A DNA stretch of 64,000 bases from Micavibrio aeruginosavorus EPB (GCF_000348745.1 NC_020812.1:1497444-1561443), one strand, 5' to 3'. Positions 46,824 to 58,076 are shown, counted from the first letter of the stretch. Notes: a model not told the origin generated them from the sequence alone. A program made the numbers and translations.

Positions 46824-49316
46824 TTATGTATCCAGGAAGCTGCGCAGTTTGCGTGAGCGGCTCGGGTGTTTCAGCTTGCGCAGAGCCTTCGCCTCAATCT
46901 GACGAATACGTTCACGCGTTACGTTGAATTGCTGCCCAACTTCTTCCAGCGTGTGGTCGGTGTTCATGCCGATACCGAAACGCATCCGCAGGACGCGTTC
47001 TTCACGCGGGGTCAGGGTCGCCAGAACGCGCGTGGTTGTTTCACGCAGGTTCGAGTGAATGGCCGCATCAACGGGCAGAAGCGCGTTTTTGTCCTCGATG
47101 AAATCGCCCAGTGTTGAATCTTCTTCGTCACCGATCGGGGTTTCGAGGGAGACCGGCTCCTTCGCGATTTTCAGAACCTTGCGCACTTTATCCAACGGCA
47201 TGTGCAGACGTTCGGCCAATTCTTCCGGCGTCGGCTCGCGACCGATTTCGTGCATCATCTGGCGGCTGGTGCGCACCAGTTTGTTGATCGTTTCGATCAT
47301 ATGCACCGGGATACGGATCGTCCGGGCCTGATCCGCGATGGACCGCGTGATCGCCTGACGAATCCACCATGTGGCATAAGTCGAGAATTTATAACCGCGG
47401 CGATATTCGAATTTATCAACCGCCTTCATCAGGCCGATGTTCCCTTCCTGAATCAGATCCAGGAATTGCAAACCACGGTTGGTGTATTTTTTCGCGATCG
47501 AGATAACCAGACGCAGGTTGGCCTCAACCATCTCTTTCTTCGCGCGGGCGGCTTCGCGTTCGCCCTTCTGCACCGTACCAACGATACGGCGGAATTCACC
47601 GAGCGGTACACCCGCATCATCCGTCACCGCCACGATCTGCGTACGGATTTCACCAACTTCGGTCACGTATTTTTCGGCGAACTTGGCCCAACCCTTGCCC
47701 GTCAGTTTGGCGACCTTGGCCAACCAGTTCGGATCGAGTTCGGAACCATAATAGTTCTGCAGGAAGTCTTCGCGCTTCACGCCGCAATCAACGGCCAGAC
47801 GCATCAAACGCCCTTCCAGGCTGACCACTTCGCGGTTCATTTTATACAAACGGCCAACCAGCTGTTCGATACGGGCGTTGTTCAAACGCACTTCGTTCAT
47901 CAGCTCGACCATCTGGGCTTTCAGATCGTCATATTTCTTGTTCGTTGCGGCCGGCGGTTGCTTGGCGTTTTGCAGATGTTCAAAACGCTCCTGCTGCACC
48001 TTCTGCATTTTCTTGTAGGTTTTCTGAATCTTCGAGAAGCTTTCAGACACCTGCGGCAACAATTCCTGTTCCATCGCGGACAGGGACACGGCGTTTTCTT
48101 CTTCGCCGCCTTCTGCACCCTCGGCCTGCTCGCCCTCGGATTCATCCATATCGTCCGTCGGCGCGCCATCGCTGGAATCGCCATAGGTGGCGTCCAGGTC
48201 AATCACTTCGCGCAGGAGAATGTCCCCCTTCTGCAAAGCTTCGTACCAGGCAATCATGGATTCAATGGCCAGCGGGCTTTCGCAAATGCCGCCGATCATC
48301 ATCTCACGGCCAGCTTCGATCCGTTTGGCGATCGCAATTTCGCCTTCGCGCGACAGCAGCTCAACCGAGCCCATTTCGCGCAAATACATACGCACCGGGT
48401 CATCGGTACGTCCGGAATCATCGGAACTGATGTTCCCGCCGGTCTGGTATTCTTCGCCCTTTTCGGCTTCTTCAACGTCGTCTTCGCTGTCGACCAATTG
48501 AATGCCCACATCGGACATGGTGGCCATCGCGTCTTCGATCTGCTCGGACGAAAACTCTTCCGCCGGAATCGCGCTGTTGATTTCGTCATAGGTCAGGAAC
48601 CCGCGTTCCTTGCCCTTGGTCACCAGTTTTTTGACAATGGATTCCAACGAGCCGCGCGGCTTGGCCGGGGCGTCATCGGTTGGGGCTTCTTGTTGCTGTC
48701 CTTTTACGGCCTTGTCCGCAACGGGGGCTTTCTTGCCCTTCGCGGCTTTAACATCATCTTCAACCGCAGGAGGTGTTTGTTTTACGCTCATCTTCGTGGA
48801 ACCGATGGAACCTTTTGCATTCTTGTTCTTGTTGTCTTCGACCTTCGGCTGGGGGGCCGGCTTTTTGGCGACTGGCGGCGTCTTCGGCGTGGCCGCCTTC
48901 ACCACCGGCTTGGCTACGGGTTTTGCCTTGGCGGCGGTTTTGGCCGGAGCCTTTGCCGCCTGTTTTACCGCCTGCTTCACAGGGGCCTTGGCTTTCGAAG
49001 GTGCAGGCTTTGCCGCCTTGACGGGTTTGGCCGCAGGCTTCACCGCCTTCTTGGCCGGCGCGGGTTTCGCAGCCTTTGCCGATTTAGAGGCCGATTTAGG
49101 AGCCGCCTTTGGCGCAGGCTTCTTCGCCGCGACCTTTTTCACCGTTTTGGTTTTGGCGGCGGATTTCGACGCGGCCTGAGTCTTTGATTTGGACGGAGCT
49201 TTTGCCGGCACGCGGGTTACCTTTTCTGTCTTCTTTGCGACCTTGGCCACGCGCGCAACCTTCTTGGCTGCTGCGGCGGAACCCTTCGCTGTTTTACCTG
49301 TTTTCTTGACTGCCAT
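46824..49316 (-). CDS. rpoD: RNA polymerase primary sigma factor with long basic N-terminal tail
   Basis: Sigma-70 directs most transcription. The chain has 830 residues, about 175 more than usual. Residues 1-158 are almost only Lys, Ala, Pro, Val and Thr ([17 protein letters not shown]), like a histone H1 tail. Region 1.1 is near 221-285, 1.2 with [19 protein letters not shown] near 305, the long non-conserved region follows, region 2 has [20 protein letters not shown] and [13 protein letters not shown], and region 4 ends with [20 protein letters not shown]. An in-frame Met176 (48791) would give a typical length but has no clear ribosome-binding site. dnaG lies 69 bases upstream. Confidence 0.95.
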   Translation of the reverse strand: MAVKKTGKTAKGSAAAAKKVARVAKVAKKTEKVTRVPAKAPSKSKTQAASKSAAKTKTVKKVAAKKPAPKAAPKSASKSAKAAKPAPAKKAVKPAAKPVKAAKPAPSKAKAPVKQAVKQAAKAPAKTAAKAKPVAKPVVKAATPKTPPVAKKPAPQPKVEDNKNKNAKGSIGSTKMSVKQTPPAVEDDVKAAKGKKAPVADKAVKGQQQEAPTDDAPAKPRGSLESIVKKLVTKGKERGFLTYDEINSAIPAEEFSSEQIEDAMATMSDVGIQLVDSEDDVEEAEKGEEYQTGGNISSDDSGRTDDPVRMYLREMGSVELLSREGEIAIAKRIEAGREMMIGGICESPLAIESMIAWYEALQKGDILLREVIDLDATYGDSSDGAPTDDMDESEGEQAEGAEGGEEENAVSLSAMEQELLPQVSESFSKIQKTYKKMQKVQQERFEHLQNAKQPPAATNKKYDDLKAQMVELMNEVRLNNARIEQLVGRLYKMNREVVSLEGRLMRLAVDCGVKREDFLQNYYGSELDPNWLAKVAKLTGKGWAKFAEKYVTEVGEIRTQIVAVTDDAGVPLGEFRRIVGTVQKGEREAARAKKEMVEANLRLVISIAKKYTNRGLQFLDLIQEGNIGLMKAVDKFEYRRGYKFSTYATWWIRQAITRSIADQARTIRIPVHMIETINKLVRTSRQMMHEIGREPTPEELAERLHMPLDKVRKVLKIAKEPVSLETPIGDEEDSTLGDFIEDKNALLPVDAAIHSNLRETTTRVLATLTPREERVLRMRFGIGMNTDHTLEEVGQQFNVTRERIRQIEAKALRKLKHPSRSRKLRSFLDT

Positions 49317-49385
49317 TCCCAACCCGTATCACCCGAATCCGAACATGGAATTTAACCGTATTTCCCACGAAAAATCAAAGCGCTT

Positions 49386-51269
49386 TCACCCTTGCCCGTC
49401 CTGATCCTGACGCGCCTGATGCAAAGCGAGAATGCGCTGTTCATTTTCCGTACTGAAGTCCCCGGCCAAAGTCTGGCCCGCAACACGCAGTTCCTGGCGT
49501 TCGGCCTGGTCATAAAGCGACCTGATCGTTTCCGCCCACCCCTCACGCACATCTTGTCGTTCGGCAGAGGGACGAGCGAATCCAGCGTGCACATACATAG
49601 TGTCTGACGCCAGATTTTGCAATTCTTTATCAAAGCCATATGCACTTAAATGGTCATAAAATGGCGTTTTTTCAAGGTTTGGGGCCTCAGACAGGGTCCG
49701 GATCATCATTTGGCGCAGGGAATCGAGCCGCGAATCAGTCATGGACAAGGCACCGAACTGCTCCTCCACCTCTTCAAACAGCCACGGATGATTTAACAGA
49801 ATCAGGAGTAGGATCGAATGCGCCCGCCGTTCCTTCTCCACCACGGGGCTGCGCAACGGGGGCAAATCGATCTTCCGGCCCTTGGCCTTTGGTCCCATAT
49901 CACGTCCGAACCCGCGCCCCATGCCAGCACCACGGGAAGCGTTTTGCTTGGCACGATCCAGTTCCCAGAACAGATTACTGCTCTTCTTCAGCAGCAGCTT
50001 GCGATACTGGTCCTGCACCGCCTTGTCGACAATGCGGGCGGTTTCATCCAGCCATGTGCGTTCCAACCCGGCGCGCTCTTCCGGCGTGTTGAAACTGCGG
50101 CCTTCCGTCTGGCTCATCCAGATAAAATCGGCCAGCGGCATGGCCGTATCAATAATGGTTTGAAACGCCACCGCGCCCTTGGTCTGGATCAAGCTGTCCG
50201 GGTCTTCCCCTTCGGGCAGGAAGGCGATGCGTGCCGAATGGTCGGGTTTCAAATGCGGCAGAATGCGTTCACACGCCCGCGCCGCCGCCCGTCGCCCGGC
50301 ATTATCACCATCGAAACACAACACCGGCACCTTCATGTCGCCGGGGATCATCTTCCACAACACGGCGATCTGGTCTTCGGTCAACGCTGTACCCAACGGC
50401 GCCACCGCGCCCGTGAACCCAGCGCGCCAGCATGCAATCACATCCAGATAGCCCTCAACCACGATCAACGGCTTGCCATCAATCGCCGCCTGCCGTGCGT
50501 GCGGTTCACCGAACAGCATTCGCCCCTTGTGGAACAACGGTGAGTCGGATGAGTTGATATATTTCGGCGGTTTCGATTGCGACGGATCGATCGGGCGCAA
50601 ATGTTCCGGCAACACCCGTCCACCAAACGCCACCACGCGTCCACGCCGATCCGGCACGGGGAAAATCACGCGGTCACGGAAGAACGCGTACAGATCATTA
50701 TTACGCGTCGATTTGCGCGCGACCCCAGAATCCAGAATTTGTTTTTCACTGAACCCCTGCTCCCGCAGGAATTTGGGCAATGCCCCGCCATCCGCCGGGG
50801 CAAACCCGACCGAGAACGCCGACAGCACATCATCCGGCAATCCCCGTTCGCGCACATATTGAAGCGCGTCGCGATGGGCGGGGCTGTGCAACTGGTCCTG
50901 GAACCACTTGGTGGTGGCCGCCATCAAGGCATGCAGGTCTTTTTCCTGCTTGGCGTGTTCGACATCTTCGCGCGTCTGGCGCGGAACTTCCAATCCAGCT
51001 TGCGGGGCCAGCGCTTCAATCGCCTCAATAAACGACAGATTGTCATGCCGCATGACAAAGCCCACCGCATCACCATGCGCGCCACACCCAAAGCAATGGA
51101 AGAATTGCTTGTCATCATTCACATAGAAAGACGGTGATTTTTCCCCGTGGAACGGACAGCAGGCTTTATATTCATGCCCAGCGCGGACAAGCTTCACCCG
51201 CCGCCCAATAATCTCGGACAGGGACAAACGGTCACGCAACTCTTGCATAAAACGCGGGGAAATCGACAT
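49386..51269 (-). CDS. dnaG: DNA primase
   Basis: DnaG makes RNA primers at the replication fork. The 627 residues have the N-terminal zinc ribbon (CPFH ... HCFGCG near 38-62), the RNA polymerase domain with Toprim (IVVEGYLDVIA near 275, CFDGDNAGRRAA near 325), and a C-terminal helicase-interacting region. With rpoD 69 bases downstream it forms the dnaG-rpoD core of the macromolecular synthesis operon; rpsU is not adjacent. Confidence 0.97.
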   Translation of the reverse strand: MSISPRFMQELRDRLSLSEIIGRRVKLVRAGHEYKACCPFHGEKSPSFYVNDDKQFFHCFGCGAHGDAVGFVMRHDNLSFIEAIEALAPQAGLEVPRQTREDVEHAKQEKDLHALMAATTKWFQDQLHSPAHRDALQYVRERGLPDDVLSAFSVGFAPADGGALPKFLREQGFSEKQILDSGVARKSTRNNDLYAFFRDRVIFPVPDRRGRVVAFGGRVLPEHLRPIDPSQSKPPKYINSSDSPLFHKGRMLFGEPHARQAAIDGKPLIVVEGYLDVIACWRAGFTGAVAPLGTALTEDQIAVLWKMIPGDMKVPVLCFDGDNAGRRAAARACERILPHLKPDHSARIAFLPEGEDPDSLIQTKGAVAFQTIIDTAMPLADFIWMSQTEGRSFNTPEERAGLERTWLDETARIVDKAVQDQYRKLLLKKSSNLFWELDRAKQNASRGAGMGRGFGRDMGPKAKGRKIDLPPLRSPVVEKERRAHSILLLILLNHPWLFEEVEEQFGALSMTDSRLDSLRQMMIRTLSEAPNLEKTPFYDHLSAYGFDKELQNLASDTMYVHAGFARPSAERQDVREGWAETIRSLYDQAERQELRVAGQTLAGDFSTENEQRILALHQARQDQDGQG

Positions 51270-51299
51270 ATCCCGGTTTTTAGCAGACCGCCCCCCCAG

Positions 51300-51353
51300 A
51301 AACCAGACCTAAACCAGATCTAAACCAGATCTAAACCAGACCCAAACCAGCCC
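51300..51353. repeat. Tandem 11-base repeat upstream of dnaG
   Basis: Five head-to-tail copies of AAACCAGATCT or near variants (AAACCAGACCT, twice AAACCAGATCT, AAACCAGACCC, a shortened AAACCAGCCC) lie 30 bases before the dnaG start on its 5' side. Confidence 0.85.
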
Positions 51354-51534
51354 AAATCACCCCCAATGACCATCCGGGCGTATGAACCTTACATGCCAGT
51401 AAGGTTTCGTTAACCTTTTTCCCAGAATACTGGCTCATTCTAGGACAATAAAATGACAGAACCCGCCGTTTTGGTAACGTTTCGGAAAAGATTTTCCGTT
51501 AAACTTTAGGTTGGGGTACGGTTGGGAGAGATTG

Positions 51535-51903
51535 ATGACAGAGAAATTATACGCACGTTTTGCGATCGCAAAGCCAACGGGGAAGGTGTCCCTGACGCGC
51601 GAGTTCGTCGAAGTATCCGGCACGAATATCAAAGATATGGCCCTGCCCGACAATGTCGTGCGGGTTGATTTTTTTGCGGACCTGACCGCCGAACAACCGG
51701 CGAAACGCGTCTTTCTGGGCGTGGATCAGGTCTACAACAAATCGGACATTGATCATCATTACGGCGAATTCTTCACCCACCAGATCGAAGAAGCGGGTGG
51801 CAGCCATGCGGTCCTTCTGGCCGGACTGGGCAAACTGGTCCCGGCGCAGATCGGGGATGAATTTGTTCATACGGATGGATTGCACCAGATGGCCATCGCC
51901 TAA
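51535..51903 (+). CDS. Small conserved hypothetical protein
   Basis: ATG 51535 with GGGAGAG 4-5 bases upstream gives 122 residues; an upstream in-frame start is not supported. The chain has no signal or membrane segment: MTEKLYARFAIAKPTGKV, then a beta-rich middle and HTDGLHQMAIA at the end. Family not recognised. It has a strong terminator. Confidence 0.6.
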   Translation: MTEKLYARFAIAKPTGKVSLTREFVEVSGTNIKDMALPDNVVRVDFFADLTAEQPAKRVFLGVDQVYNKSDIDHHYGEFFTHQIEEAGGSHAVLLAGLGKLVPAQIGDEFVHTDGLHQMAIA

Positions 51904-51926
51904 GACGCGATTCATCACAGAGATAT

Positions 51927-51959
51927 AAAAAGAGCGAGGCCCGCGCCCCGCTCTTTTTT
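51927..51959 (+). terminator. Rho-independent terminator
   Basis: AAAAAGAGCG / CGCTCTTTTT with a 12-base loop and trailing T, 24 bases after the gene. Confidence 0.88.
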
Positions 51960-52004
51960 ACTTCCAGCATCCCAGCTACATACGCGGGAATGGCGATCTA
52001 AAAA

Positions 52005-52502
52005 CTAACCCGCCAAACGTTGCTTCACCATGCCGCTGACTTTGCCCATATCCATCTGGCCAGCATAGCGGTCTTTAATCGTCGCCATGACCTTGCCCAT
52101 CTCGCGAATGTCGGTCACGTTCATTTCGGCCAACACTTGATCAATGGCCGCTTTCACTTCCGTTTCATCCATCTGTTTCGGCAGGAAACGACGAATGATG
52201 CCAATCTCGGCCAGTTCGCGATCAGCCAGATCCTGACGGTTAGCATCGGTGTAGGTCTTCGCCGACTCTTCACGTTGCTTGATCATCGATTGCAACATGG
52301 ACAGGATTTCGCTTTCGCTGATCCCTTCGCTGTTGCCTTGGCCGCGGGCGTTGATATCCCGGTCTTTCAGAGCCGCAATAATCAGACGAATCGTCGACAA
52401 CGCGATTTCGTCCTTCGCCTTCATGGCTTCTTTCATTGCGGTGTTAAATTCTGCACGTTTTTCCACGTTTTTATCCTTTAATTCGATCATGTCTTCCGGC
52501 AT
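52005..52502 (-). CDS. yqeY: GatB/YqeY domain protein
   Basis: The 165-residue helical protein resembles the tail domain of the amidotransferase GatB. Family motifs are STIRLIIAALKDRDINARG, SMIKQREESAKTY and RRFLPKQMDETEV, ending MVKQRLAG. ATG 52502 has AGGG five bases upstream; ATG 52490 is an alternative. It diverges from carA. Confidence 0.88.
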   Translation of the reverse strand: MPEDMIELKDKNVEKRAEFNTAMKEAMKAKDEIALSTIRLIIAALKDRDINARGQGNSEGISESEILSMLQSMIKQREESAKTYTDANRQDLADRELAEIGIIRRFLPKQMDETEVKAAIDQVLAEMNVTDIREMGKVMATIKDRYAGQMDMGKVSGMVKQRLAG

Positions 52503-52545
52503 GCTGACCCTGTATCTGGACTCACCCCCGACAGGAGAACACGCC

Positions 52546-53751
52546 ATGCCCGACGTTTCTAACGCCAAACAGCCGCATAATGCAACCGGTGTCCTTGTTT
52601 TGGCTGATGGAACAGTGTTTTGGGGGCGTGGTTTTGGCGCGGCCCGGGCCTGTGTCGGGGAAATCTGTTTCAATACGGGCATGAGCGGGTATCAGGAAAT
52701 CCTGACCGACCCCTCTTACGCCGGGCAAATCATCACCTTTACCTTCCCCCATATTGGCAATGTCGGCGCCAACGATCTGGATATGGAAAGCACAAAGCCC
52801 GCAGCACGCGGCATGATCGTGCGCGAGGATGTGACCGAACCATCCAACTGGCGCGCGATTGAGGGGCTGGACCAATGGATGAAATCCTATGACATTCCCG
52901 GCCTGTGCGGTTTGGACACGCGCGCCTTGACCCGCCACATCCGGGACCACGGCGCCCCGAACGGCGTGATCGCCGTCAGTCCGAGCGGTGATTTCAACAT
53001 CACCGCCCTGAAAAAAATGGCTGCCGAATGGCCCGGCCTGAACGGCATGGATCTGGCGAAGGATGTCACCTGTGAAAAGGAATATGTCTGGACCGAAACC
53101 AACTGGGACCCGGACGCAAATGAATATGGCAAGGTCGACGCCCCGGACCACCACGTCGTCGCCATCGATTTTGGCATTAAACGCAATATCTTGCGCAACC
53201 TTGCTGCAGCAGGATGTAAAGTCACCGTTGTCCCCGCCCAGACCAGCGCAGAGGACATCTTGAAACACAAACCGGACGGCATTTTCCTGTCCAACGGCCC
53301 CGGCGACCCCGCCGCAACCGGTACCTACGCCGTTGCGACCATCAGCAAGCTGATCAAATCCGGCACGCCGATTTTTGGCATCTGCCTTGGCCACCAACTT
53401 CTCGCCCTCGCCCTTGGCGGCAAGACGAAGAAGATGGAATTGGGCCACCGCGGCGCCAACCATCCGGTCAAAGACCTCACCACAGGCAAAGTTGAAATAA
53501 CCAGTCAAAACCATGGCTTCCGGATTTTACCTGACACCTTACCGGAAGATGCGGAAGTCACCCATGTCAGCCTGTTCGACGGATCAAACGAAGGATTAAG
53601 ATTAAAAGATAAGCCTGTGTTTTCAGTGCAATATCACCCGGAAGCATCCCCCGGCCCGCACGACAGCCATTATCTATTCCAGCGCTTCGTCGACATGATG
53701 AAGAAATCCGCGAAAACGGAAAAAGCGGAACCAGAGGAAAAGGCGGCGTAA
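52546..53751 (+). CDS. carA: Carbamoyl-phosphate synthase small subunit (glutaminase)
   Basis: CarA supplies ammonia to CarB for pyrimidine and arginine synthesis. ATG 52546 with AGGAGA upstream gives 401 residues; the longer reading overlaps yqeY. The N-terminal domain has FNTGMSGYQEILTDPSYAGQ and the C-terminal class I amidotransferase has IFGICLGHQ (Cys280) and QYHPEASPGP (His364, Glu366). carB lies about 1 kb away, separated by a methyltransferase gene. Confidence 0.96.
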   Translation: MPDVSNAKQPHNATGVLVLADGTVFWGRGFGAARACVGEICFNTGMSGYQEILTDPSYAGQIITFTFPHIGNVGANDLDMESTKPAARGMIVREDVTEPSNWRAIEGLDQWMKSYDIPGLCGLDTRALTRHIRDHGAPNGVIAVSPSGDFNITALKKMAAEWPGLNGMDLAKDVTCEKEYVWTETNWDPDANEYGKVDAPDHHVVAIDFGIKRNILRNLAAAGCKVTVVPAQTSAEDILKHKPDGIFLSNGPGDPAATGTYAVATISKLIKSGTPIFGICLGHQLLALALGGKTKKMELGHRGANHPVKDLTTGKVEITSQNHGFRILPDTLPEDAEVTHVSLFDGSNEGLRLKDKPVFSVQYHPEASPGPHDSHYLFQRFVDMMKKSAKTEKAEPEEKAA

Positions 53752-53764
53752 AAGCCGCCTTTTT
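53741..53764 (+). terminator. Rho-independent terminator overlapping the carA stop
   Basis: AGGCGGC / GCCGCCT with a 6-base loop containing the TAA stop, then TTTTC. Confidence 0.8.
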
Positions 53765-53820
53765 CTTGCCCAGATCCAGGATCAGGTTGTAAAAACCGAT
53801 ATCCTACGGAGTGTACAAAC

Positions 53821-54582
53821 ATGAAACTGCATGAATTGATGATCCGCCACGGCCATTCGATGTTCCGGTGGCGCAGCTATATCCCCCTGCTCTTTATCGG
53901 CCCGCTGCTGCTGGCCTTCCGCGAAAGCGCCCATATCGAATCCCTGGTCGGCGATTCCGCAGAAGATGTCTGGGTTCTGTTCTGCTTTATCCTGTCCCTG
54001 TCCGGCCTTGCCTTGCGCGCCTTTACCGTCGGGTTTGTTCCGGCGGGCACATCGGGCCGCAACGCCAAAGAACAACGCGCCGAAGTTTTAAACACAACCG
54101 GCATGTACTCAATTGTTAGAAATCCGCTCTACCTCGCGAATTTCATTATCATTCTGGGCGTTTTGCTCTCCATCAAAGTTTGGTGGCTGGTCGCCCTCGC
54201 TTCGCTGGTGTTCTTCGTCTATATGGAACGGATTATCCTGACCGAGGAAAGTTTCCTGCTGGGCAAGTTCGGCAAGACCTATGCCGACTGGTGTGAAAAG
54301 ACTCCGGTGATCCTGCCGAATTTCAAGCTCTGGAAACCATCGACGATGGCGTTTTCGATGAAGACGGTTCTGCGCCGTGAATACCCGGGTCTGCTGGGCA
54401 TCGGCACCGCCTTCTTCGTCACCGAGATGATTCAGGATCTGGTGTACGAAGGCGAAGCATTCCGTGAATGGATTGCCGAGGACTATATCTGGCCCATCAC
54501 CTACGCAATCATTATCGCAACTTGCCTGAGTTTGCGGCATTTGAAGAAAAATACAGATCTTCTGAAAGTTGAGGGGCGGTAA
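53821..54582 (+). CDS. Isoprenylcysteine carboxyl methyltransferase-like membrane protein
   Basis: The 253-residue protein has about six hydrophobic segments. NTTGMYSIVRNPLYLANFIIILG near residue 100 and ERIILTEESFLLGKFGKTYADWCEKTP near 140 match the ICMT/PEMT methyltransferase family (SAM-binding RxPxY-like RNPLYL and ExxL). Bacterial members methylate lipids or unknown small targets. It lies between carA and carB with its own terminator. Confidence 0.78.
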   Translation: MKLHELMIRHGHSMFRWRSYIPLLFIGPLLLAFRESAHIESLVGDSAEDVWVLFCFILSLSGLALRAFTVGFVPAGTSGRNAKEQRAEVLNTTGMYSIVRNPLYLANFIIILGVLLSIKVWWLVALASLVFFVYMERIILTEESFLLGKFGKTYADWCEKTPVILPNFKLWKPSTMAFSMKTVLRREYPGLLGIGTAFFVTEMIQDLVYEGEAFREWIAEDYIWPITYAIIIATCLSLRHLKKNTDLLKVEGR

Positions 54583-54593
54583 CGCCCCTTTTC
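54572..54593 (+). terminator. Rho-independent terminator
   Basis: AGGGGCG / CGCCCCT with a 4-base loop, followed by TTTTC; overlaps the end of the methyltransferase gene. Confidence 0.7.
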
Positions 54594-54727
54594 TTTATCC
54601 ATATCCACGCACCAACAAAAACGTGGAAAACAGGCTTGCCCTTTTGCATACGCAATAATACACAATAGGTCTCGGGCCGTGAATCACCTACACTGATTCA
54701 GTCATTTCCAAGGGACCGAGATCCATC

Positions 54728-57700
54728 ATGCCAAAACGTCACGACATTCAATCCATCTGCATCATCGGTGCCGGACCGATCGTTATTGGGCAAGCCTGTG
54801 AGTTCGATTACTCCGGCACGCAAGCCTGCAAGGCCCTGCGCGAGGAAGGATACAAGGTCATCCTGATCAACTCGAACCCGGCCACGATCATGACCGACCC
54901 GAACATGGCGGACGTAACCTATATTGAGCCGATCACGCCCGAGATTGTTGCAAAAATTCTGGAAAAGGAACGCCCGCATGCCTTGCTGCCCACCATGGGC
55001 GGGCAAACGGCGCTGAACACGGCACTGGCCCTGCACGCCAATGGCACGCTGGACGCGCTCGGCATCGAACTGATCGGTGCGCGCGCCGATGTGATCGCCC
55101 GCGCCGAGGACCGTGACCTGTTCCGCCAGTGCATGGACCAGTTGGGCCTTGAAAGCCCGCGCAGCGTCACCGTCACCAATTTGTTCGAGGCCATCGACGC
55201 CCTGCCCAATATCGGCCTGCCCTGCATTATCCGCCCGTCCTTCACCCTGGGCGGCACGGGGGGCGGCATTGCCTATAACCGCGAGGAATTCGAGACCATC
55301 GTCCGCGAAGGGTTGGATGCATCCCCGGTGCGTCAGGTGCTGGTCGAGGAATCCGTCCTCGGCTGGAAAGAATATGAGATGGAGGTCGTGCGCGACCGCA
55401 ACGATAACTGCATTATCGTCTGCGCCATCGAAAATATCGACCCGATGGGCGTGCATACCGGAGATTCCATCACCGTCGCCCCGGCCATGACCCTGACCGA
55501 CAAGGAATATCAACGCATGCGCGATGCATCCATCGCCGTCCTGCGCGGGATTGGCGTGGAAACCGGCGGGTCGAACGTGCAATTCGCCGTAAACCCGGAA
55601 GATGGCCGCATGGTCGTCATTGAAATGAACCCGCGCGTATCGCGATCCTCTGCCCTGGCATCCAAGGCCACGGGGTTCCCGATTGCGAAAATCGCCGCCA
55701 AACTGGCGATTGGCTATACGCTGGACGAATTGCAGAATGATATTACGGGCGGATTGACCCCGGCCAGCTTTGAACCGACGATTGATTACGTCGTCACGAA
55801 AATTCCGCGTTTCGCATTTGAAAAATTCCGCGGCACATCCAACATCCTGACCACGTCGATGAAATCGGTCGGTGAAGTGATGGCCTTTGGCCGTAGCTTC
55901 GAAGAATCCATCCAGAAAGCCCTGCGCTCGCTGGAAAAGGGCCTGACAGGATTTGACGAGGTCGTGATTGGCGAAGGCGACGGGCAACACCCGCACCCGG
56001 ACCATGTCCGTGCCGCCATCGCCCGCCCGACCCCGCAACGCATCCTGTATATCGCCCAAGCCATGCGCCATGGGATGAGCGTGGATGAAATTCACGACAT
56101 TACAAAATTCGATAAATGGTTCCTGAACCGCATTGCTGGCATTATCGCCACGGAAAACAAACTGCGCGTTGGCGGGCTGCCCCGCGACGCCGCCGGGTGG
56201 ATTGCCGTGAAGAAAATGGGCTTTTCCGATGCGCGTCTGGCCAAATTGATGAACGTCACCCCGGATATGGTCCGCACCGCCCGTCACAAGGCCGGAGCGG
56301 TCCCCGTGTTCAAACGCGTTGACAGTTGCGCCGGTGAATTGCCGACCAGCACGGCGTATATGTATAGCTGCTATGAAAATGTCGGCGCGGAAAACGAATG
56401 CAACCCGACCGATAGTGAAAAAATCATCATCCTGGGCGGTGGCCCGAACCGGATTGGTCAGGGCATTGAATTTGATTATTGCTGCGTTCACGCCGCCTAC
56501 GCTTTGAAAGAAGCGGGTTATGAAACCATCATGATCAACTGCAACCCGGAAACCGTATCAACCGATTACGATACGTCCGACCGTTTGTATTTCGAACCGC
56601 TGACCAACGAAGATGTGGTTGAAATTATCCGCGCGGAACAACGCAAGGGCAAGGTTAAGGGCGTGATCGTCCAATTGGGCGGTCAAACCCCGCTGAAACT
56701 GGCGCAGGCGTTGCAGGCCGCGGACATCCCAATTTTGGGCACATCCCCCGACGCCATCGATCTGGCCGAAGACCGCCAACGGTTCCAGAAATTGTTGCAT
56801 CAAATGAAACTGCGCCAGCCGCCAAACGGCTTGGCCCGGTCCGAAGAACAGGCCATTAAAATGGCCGAAGAACTCGGCTTCCCGCTGGTCATTCGCCCGT
56901 CTTATGTTCTGGGTGGACAAGGCATGGAAATCGTCCACAGCATGGATGAACTGAAACGCTATATCAAAACCGCGGTTCAGGTTTCCGGTGATACACCGGT
57001 GTTGCTCGACCGCTATCTGCGCAGCGCCATTGAAATCGACGTCGACGCATTGTGCGACGGCACCGAAGTGGCCGTGGTCGGCATCATGGAACATATTGAG
57101 GAAGCGGGCATTCACTCCGGTGACTCGGCCTGCGTCCTGCCGCCGCACTCCCTGCCCTACAAGACCGTGAAGGAAATCGAAAAGCAGACGATCCGTCTGG
57201 CCAAAGCCCTGAAGGTGAAGGGCCTGATGAACGTCCAGTTCGCGGTGAAGAAAAACCGCGACAGTGGCGAATTCGATATCTTCATTCTGGAAGTCAACCC
57301 GCGCGCCAGCCGCACCGTCCCCTTCGTGGCCAAAGCCACGGGCGTTCCGGTGGCCAAAATCGCCGCGCGTTTGATGGCGGGTGAAATGCTGGAAACCTTC
57401 GCCACGCAATTGCGCGGCATGGACCAGGAACACACGGCGGTGAAGGCCCCGGTCTTCCCGTTCTCCCGCTTCCCCGGCGTGGACCCGATTTTGGGCCCGG
57501 AAATGAAATCCACCGGCGAAGTCATGGGCATTGACCGTGACGTGGCCGTGGCCTTTGCCAAATCACAAATTGCCGCTGGCACCCACCTGCCGCTGGAGGG
57601 CACCGTGTTCCTGTCCGTGAAAGATTCGGACAAGGAAGCACTCGTCCCGATTGCGCAGGATCTGGTCGATATGGGCTTCAACCTTGTTGCCACCGGGGGC

Positions 57701-58057
57701 ACATGCGTGTTCCTGAAGGCCCAGGGTCTGCCCGTCACCCGCATCAACAAAGTGATGGAAGGCCAGCCGCATATCGTGGACGCGATCATCAACGGACAAA
57801 TCCAGTTTATGATCAACACCACCAAGGGCCCGCAAGCCGTGACCGATGCCACATCCATCCGTCGTCAGGCGCTGACCTATCGCATTCCGTATTACACGCT
57901 GCTGTCCGCGGCGCGTGCCGGAACGATGGCCATCCGCGCCCTGCGCGCCAAACCGTTGGACGTGGCCTCGATCCAAAGCTATTTCGGCGTGGACGGCGAA
58001 GGCATCTTCAGCCCGGCGGACCTGGATTTCCCGCAGGATATGCAGGCGGCGGAGTAA
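54728..58057 (+). CDS. carB: Carbamoyl-phosphate synthase large subunit
   Basis: This 1109-residue protein has two homologous ATP-grasp halves. Signature motifs in the first: [26 protein letters not shown], and [15 protein letters not shown]; in the second: [39 protein letters not shown]. The C-terminal MGS-like allosteric domain (about 960-1109) has [16 protein letters not shown]. It uses ammonia from CarA. A 7-base inverted repeat (TGAATCA, 7-base gap, TGATTCA) at 54680-54700 lies before it. Confidence 0.97.
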   Translation: MPKRHDIQSICIIGAGPIVIGQACEFDYSGTQACKALREEGYKVILINSNPATIMTDPNMADVTYIEPITPEIVAKILEKERPHALLPTMGGQTALNTALALHANGTLDALGIELIGARADVIARAEDRDLFRQCMDQLGLESPRSVTVTNLFEAIDALPNIGLPCIIRPSFTLGGTGGGIAYNREEFETIVREGLDASPVRQVLVEESVLGWKEYEMEVVRDRNDNCIIVCAIENIDPMGVHTGDSITVAPAMTLTDKEYQRMRDASIAVLRGIGVETGGSNVQFAVNPEDGRMVVIEMNPRVSRSSALASKATGFPIAKIAAKLAIGYTLDELQNDITGGLTPASFEPTIDYVVTKIPRFAFEKFRGTSNILTTSMKSVGEVMAFGRSFEESIQKALRSLEKGLTGFDEVVIGEGDGQHPHPDHVRAAIARPTPQRILYIAQAMRHGMSVDEIHDITKFDKWFLNRIAGIIATENKLRVGGLPRDAAGWIAVKKMGFSDARLAKLMNVTPDMVRTARHKAGAVPVFKRVDSCAGELPTSTAYMYSCYENVGAENECNPTDSEKIIILGGGPNRIGQGIEFDYCCVHAAYALKEAGYETIMINCNPETVSTDYDTSDRLYFEPLTNEDVVEIIRAEQRKGKVKGVIVQLGGQTPLKLAQALQAADIPILGTSPDAIDLAEDRQRFQKLLHQMKLRQPPNGLARSEEQAIKMAEELGFPLVIRPSYVLGGQGMEIVHSMDELKRYIKTAVQVSGDTPVLLDRYLRSAIEIDVDALCDGTEVAVVGIMEHIEEAGIHSGDSACVLPPHSLPYKTVKEIEKQTIRLAKALKVKGLMNVQFAVKKNRDSGEFDIFILEVNPRASRTVPFVAKATGVPVAKIAARLMAGEMLETFATQLRGMDQEHTAVKAPVFPFSRFPGVDPILGPEMKSTGEVMGIDRDVAVAFAKSQIAAGTHLPLEGTVFLSVKDSDKEALVPIAQDLVDMGFNLVATGGTCVFLKAQGLPVTRINKVMEGQPHIVDAIINGQIQFMINTTKGPQAVTDATSIRRQALTYRIPYYTLLSAARAGTMAIRALRAKPLDVASIQSYFGVDGEGIFSPADLDFPQDMQAAE

Positions 58058-58076
58058 CTTAAAAAAGATACAGGAC

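Noticed and set aside
47202-49187. A 661-residue plus-strand ORF opposite rpoD
   Set aside because: It mirrors the rpoD frame, is rich in Phe, Arg and His from the complement of Lys/Ala codons, and has no ribosome-binding site or recognised domain.
54698-56491. A 597-residue minus-strand ORF opposite carB, and similar long ORFs opposite the secretin, pilB and the TPR gene
   Set aside because: All are antisense shadows of clearly coding genes with the composition expected from the complementary frame.
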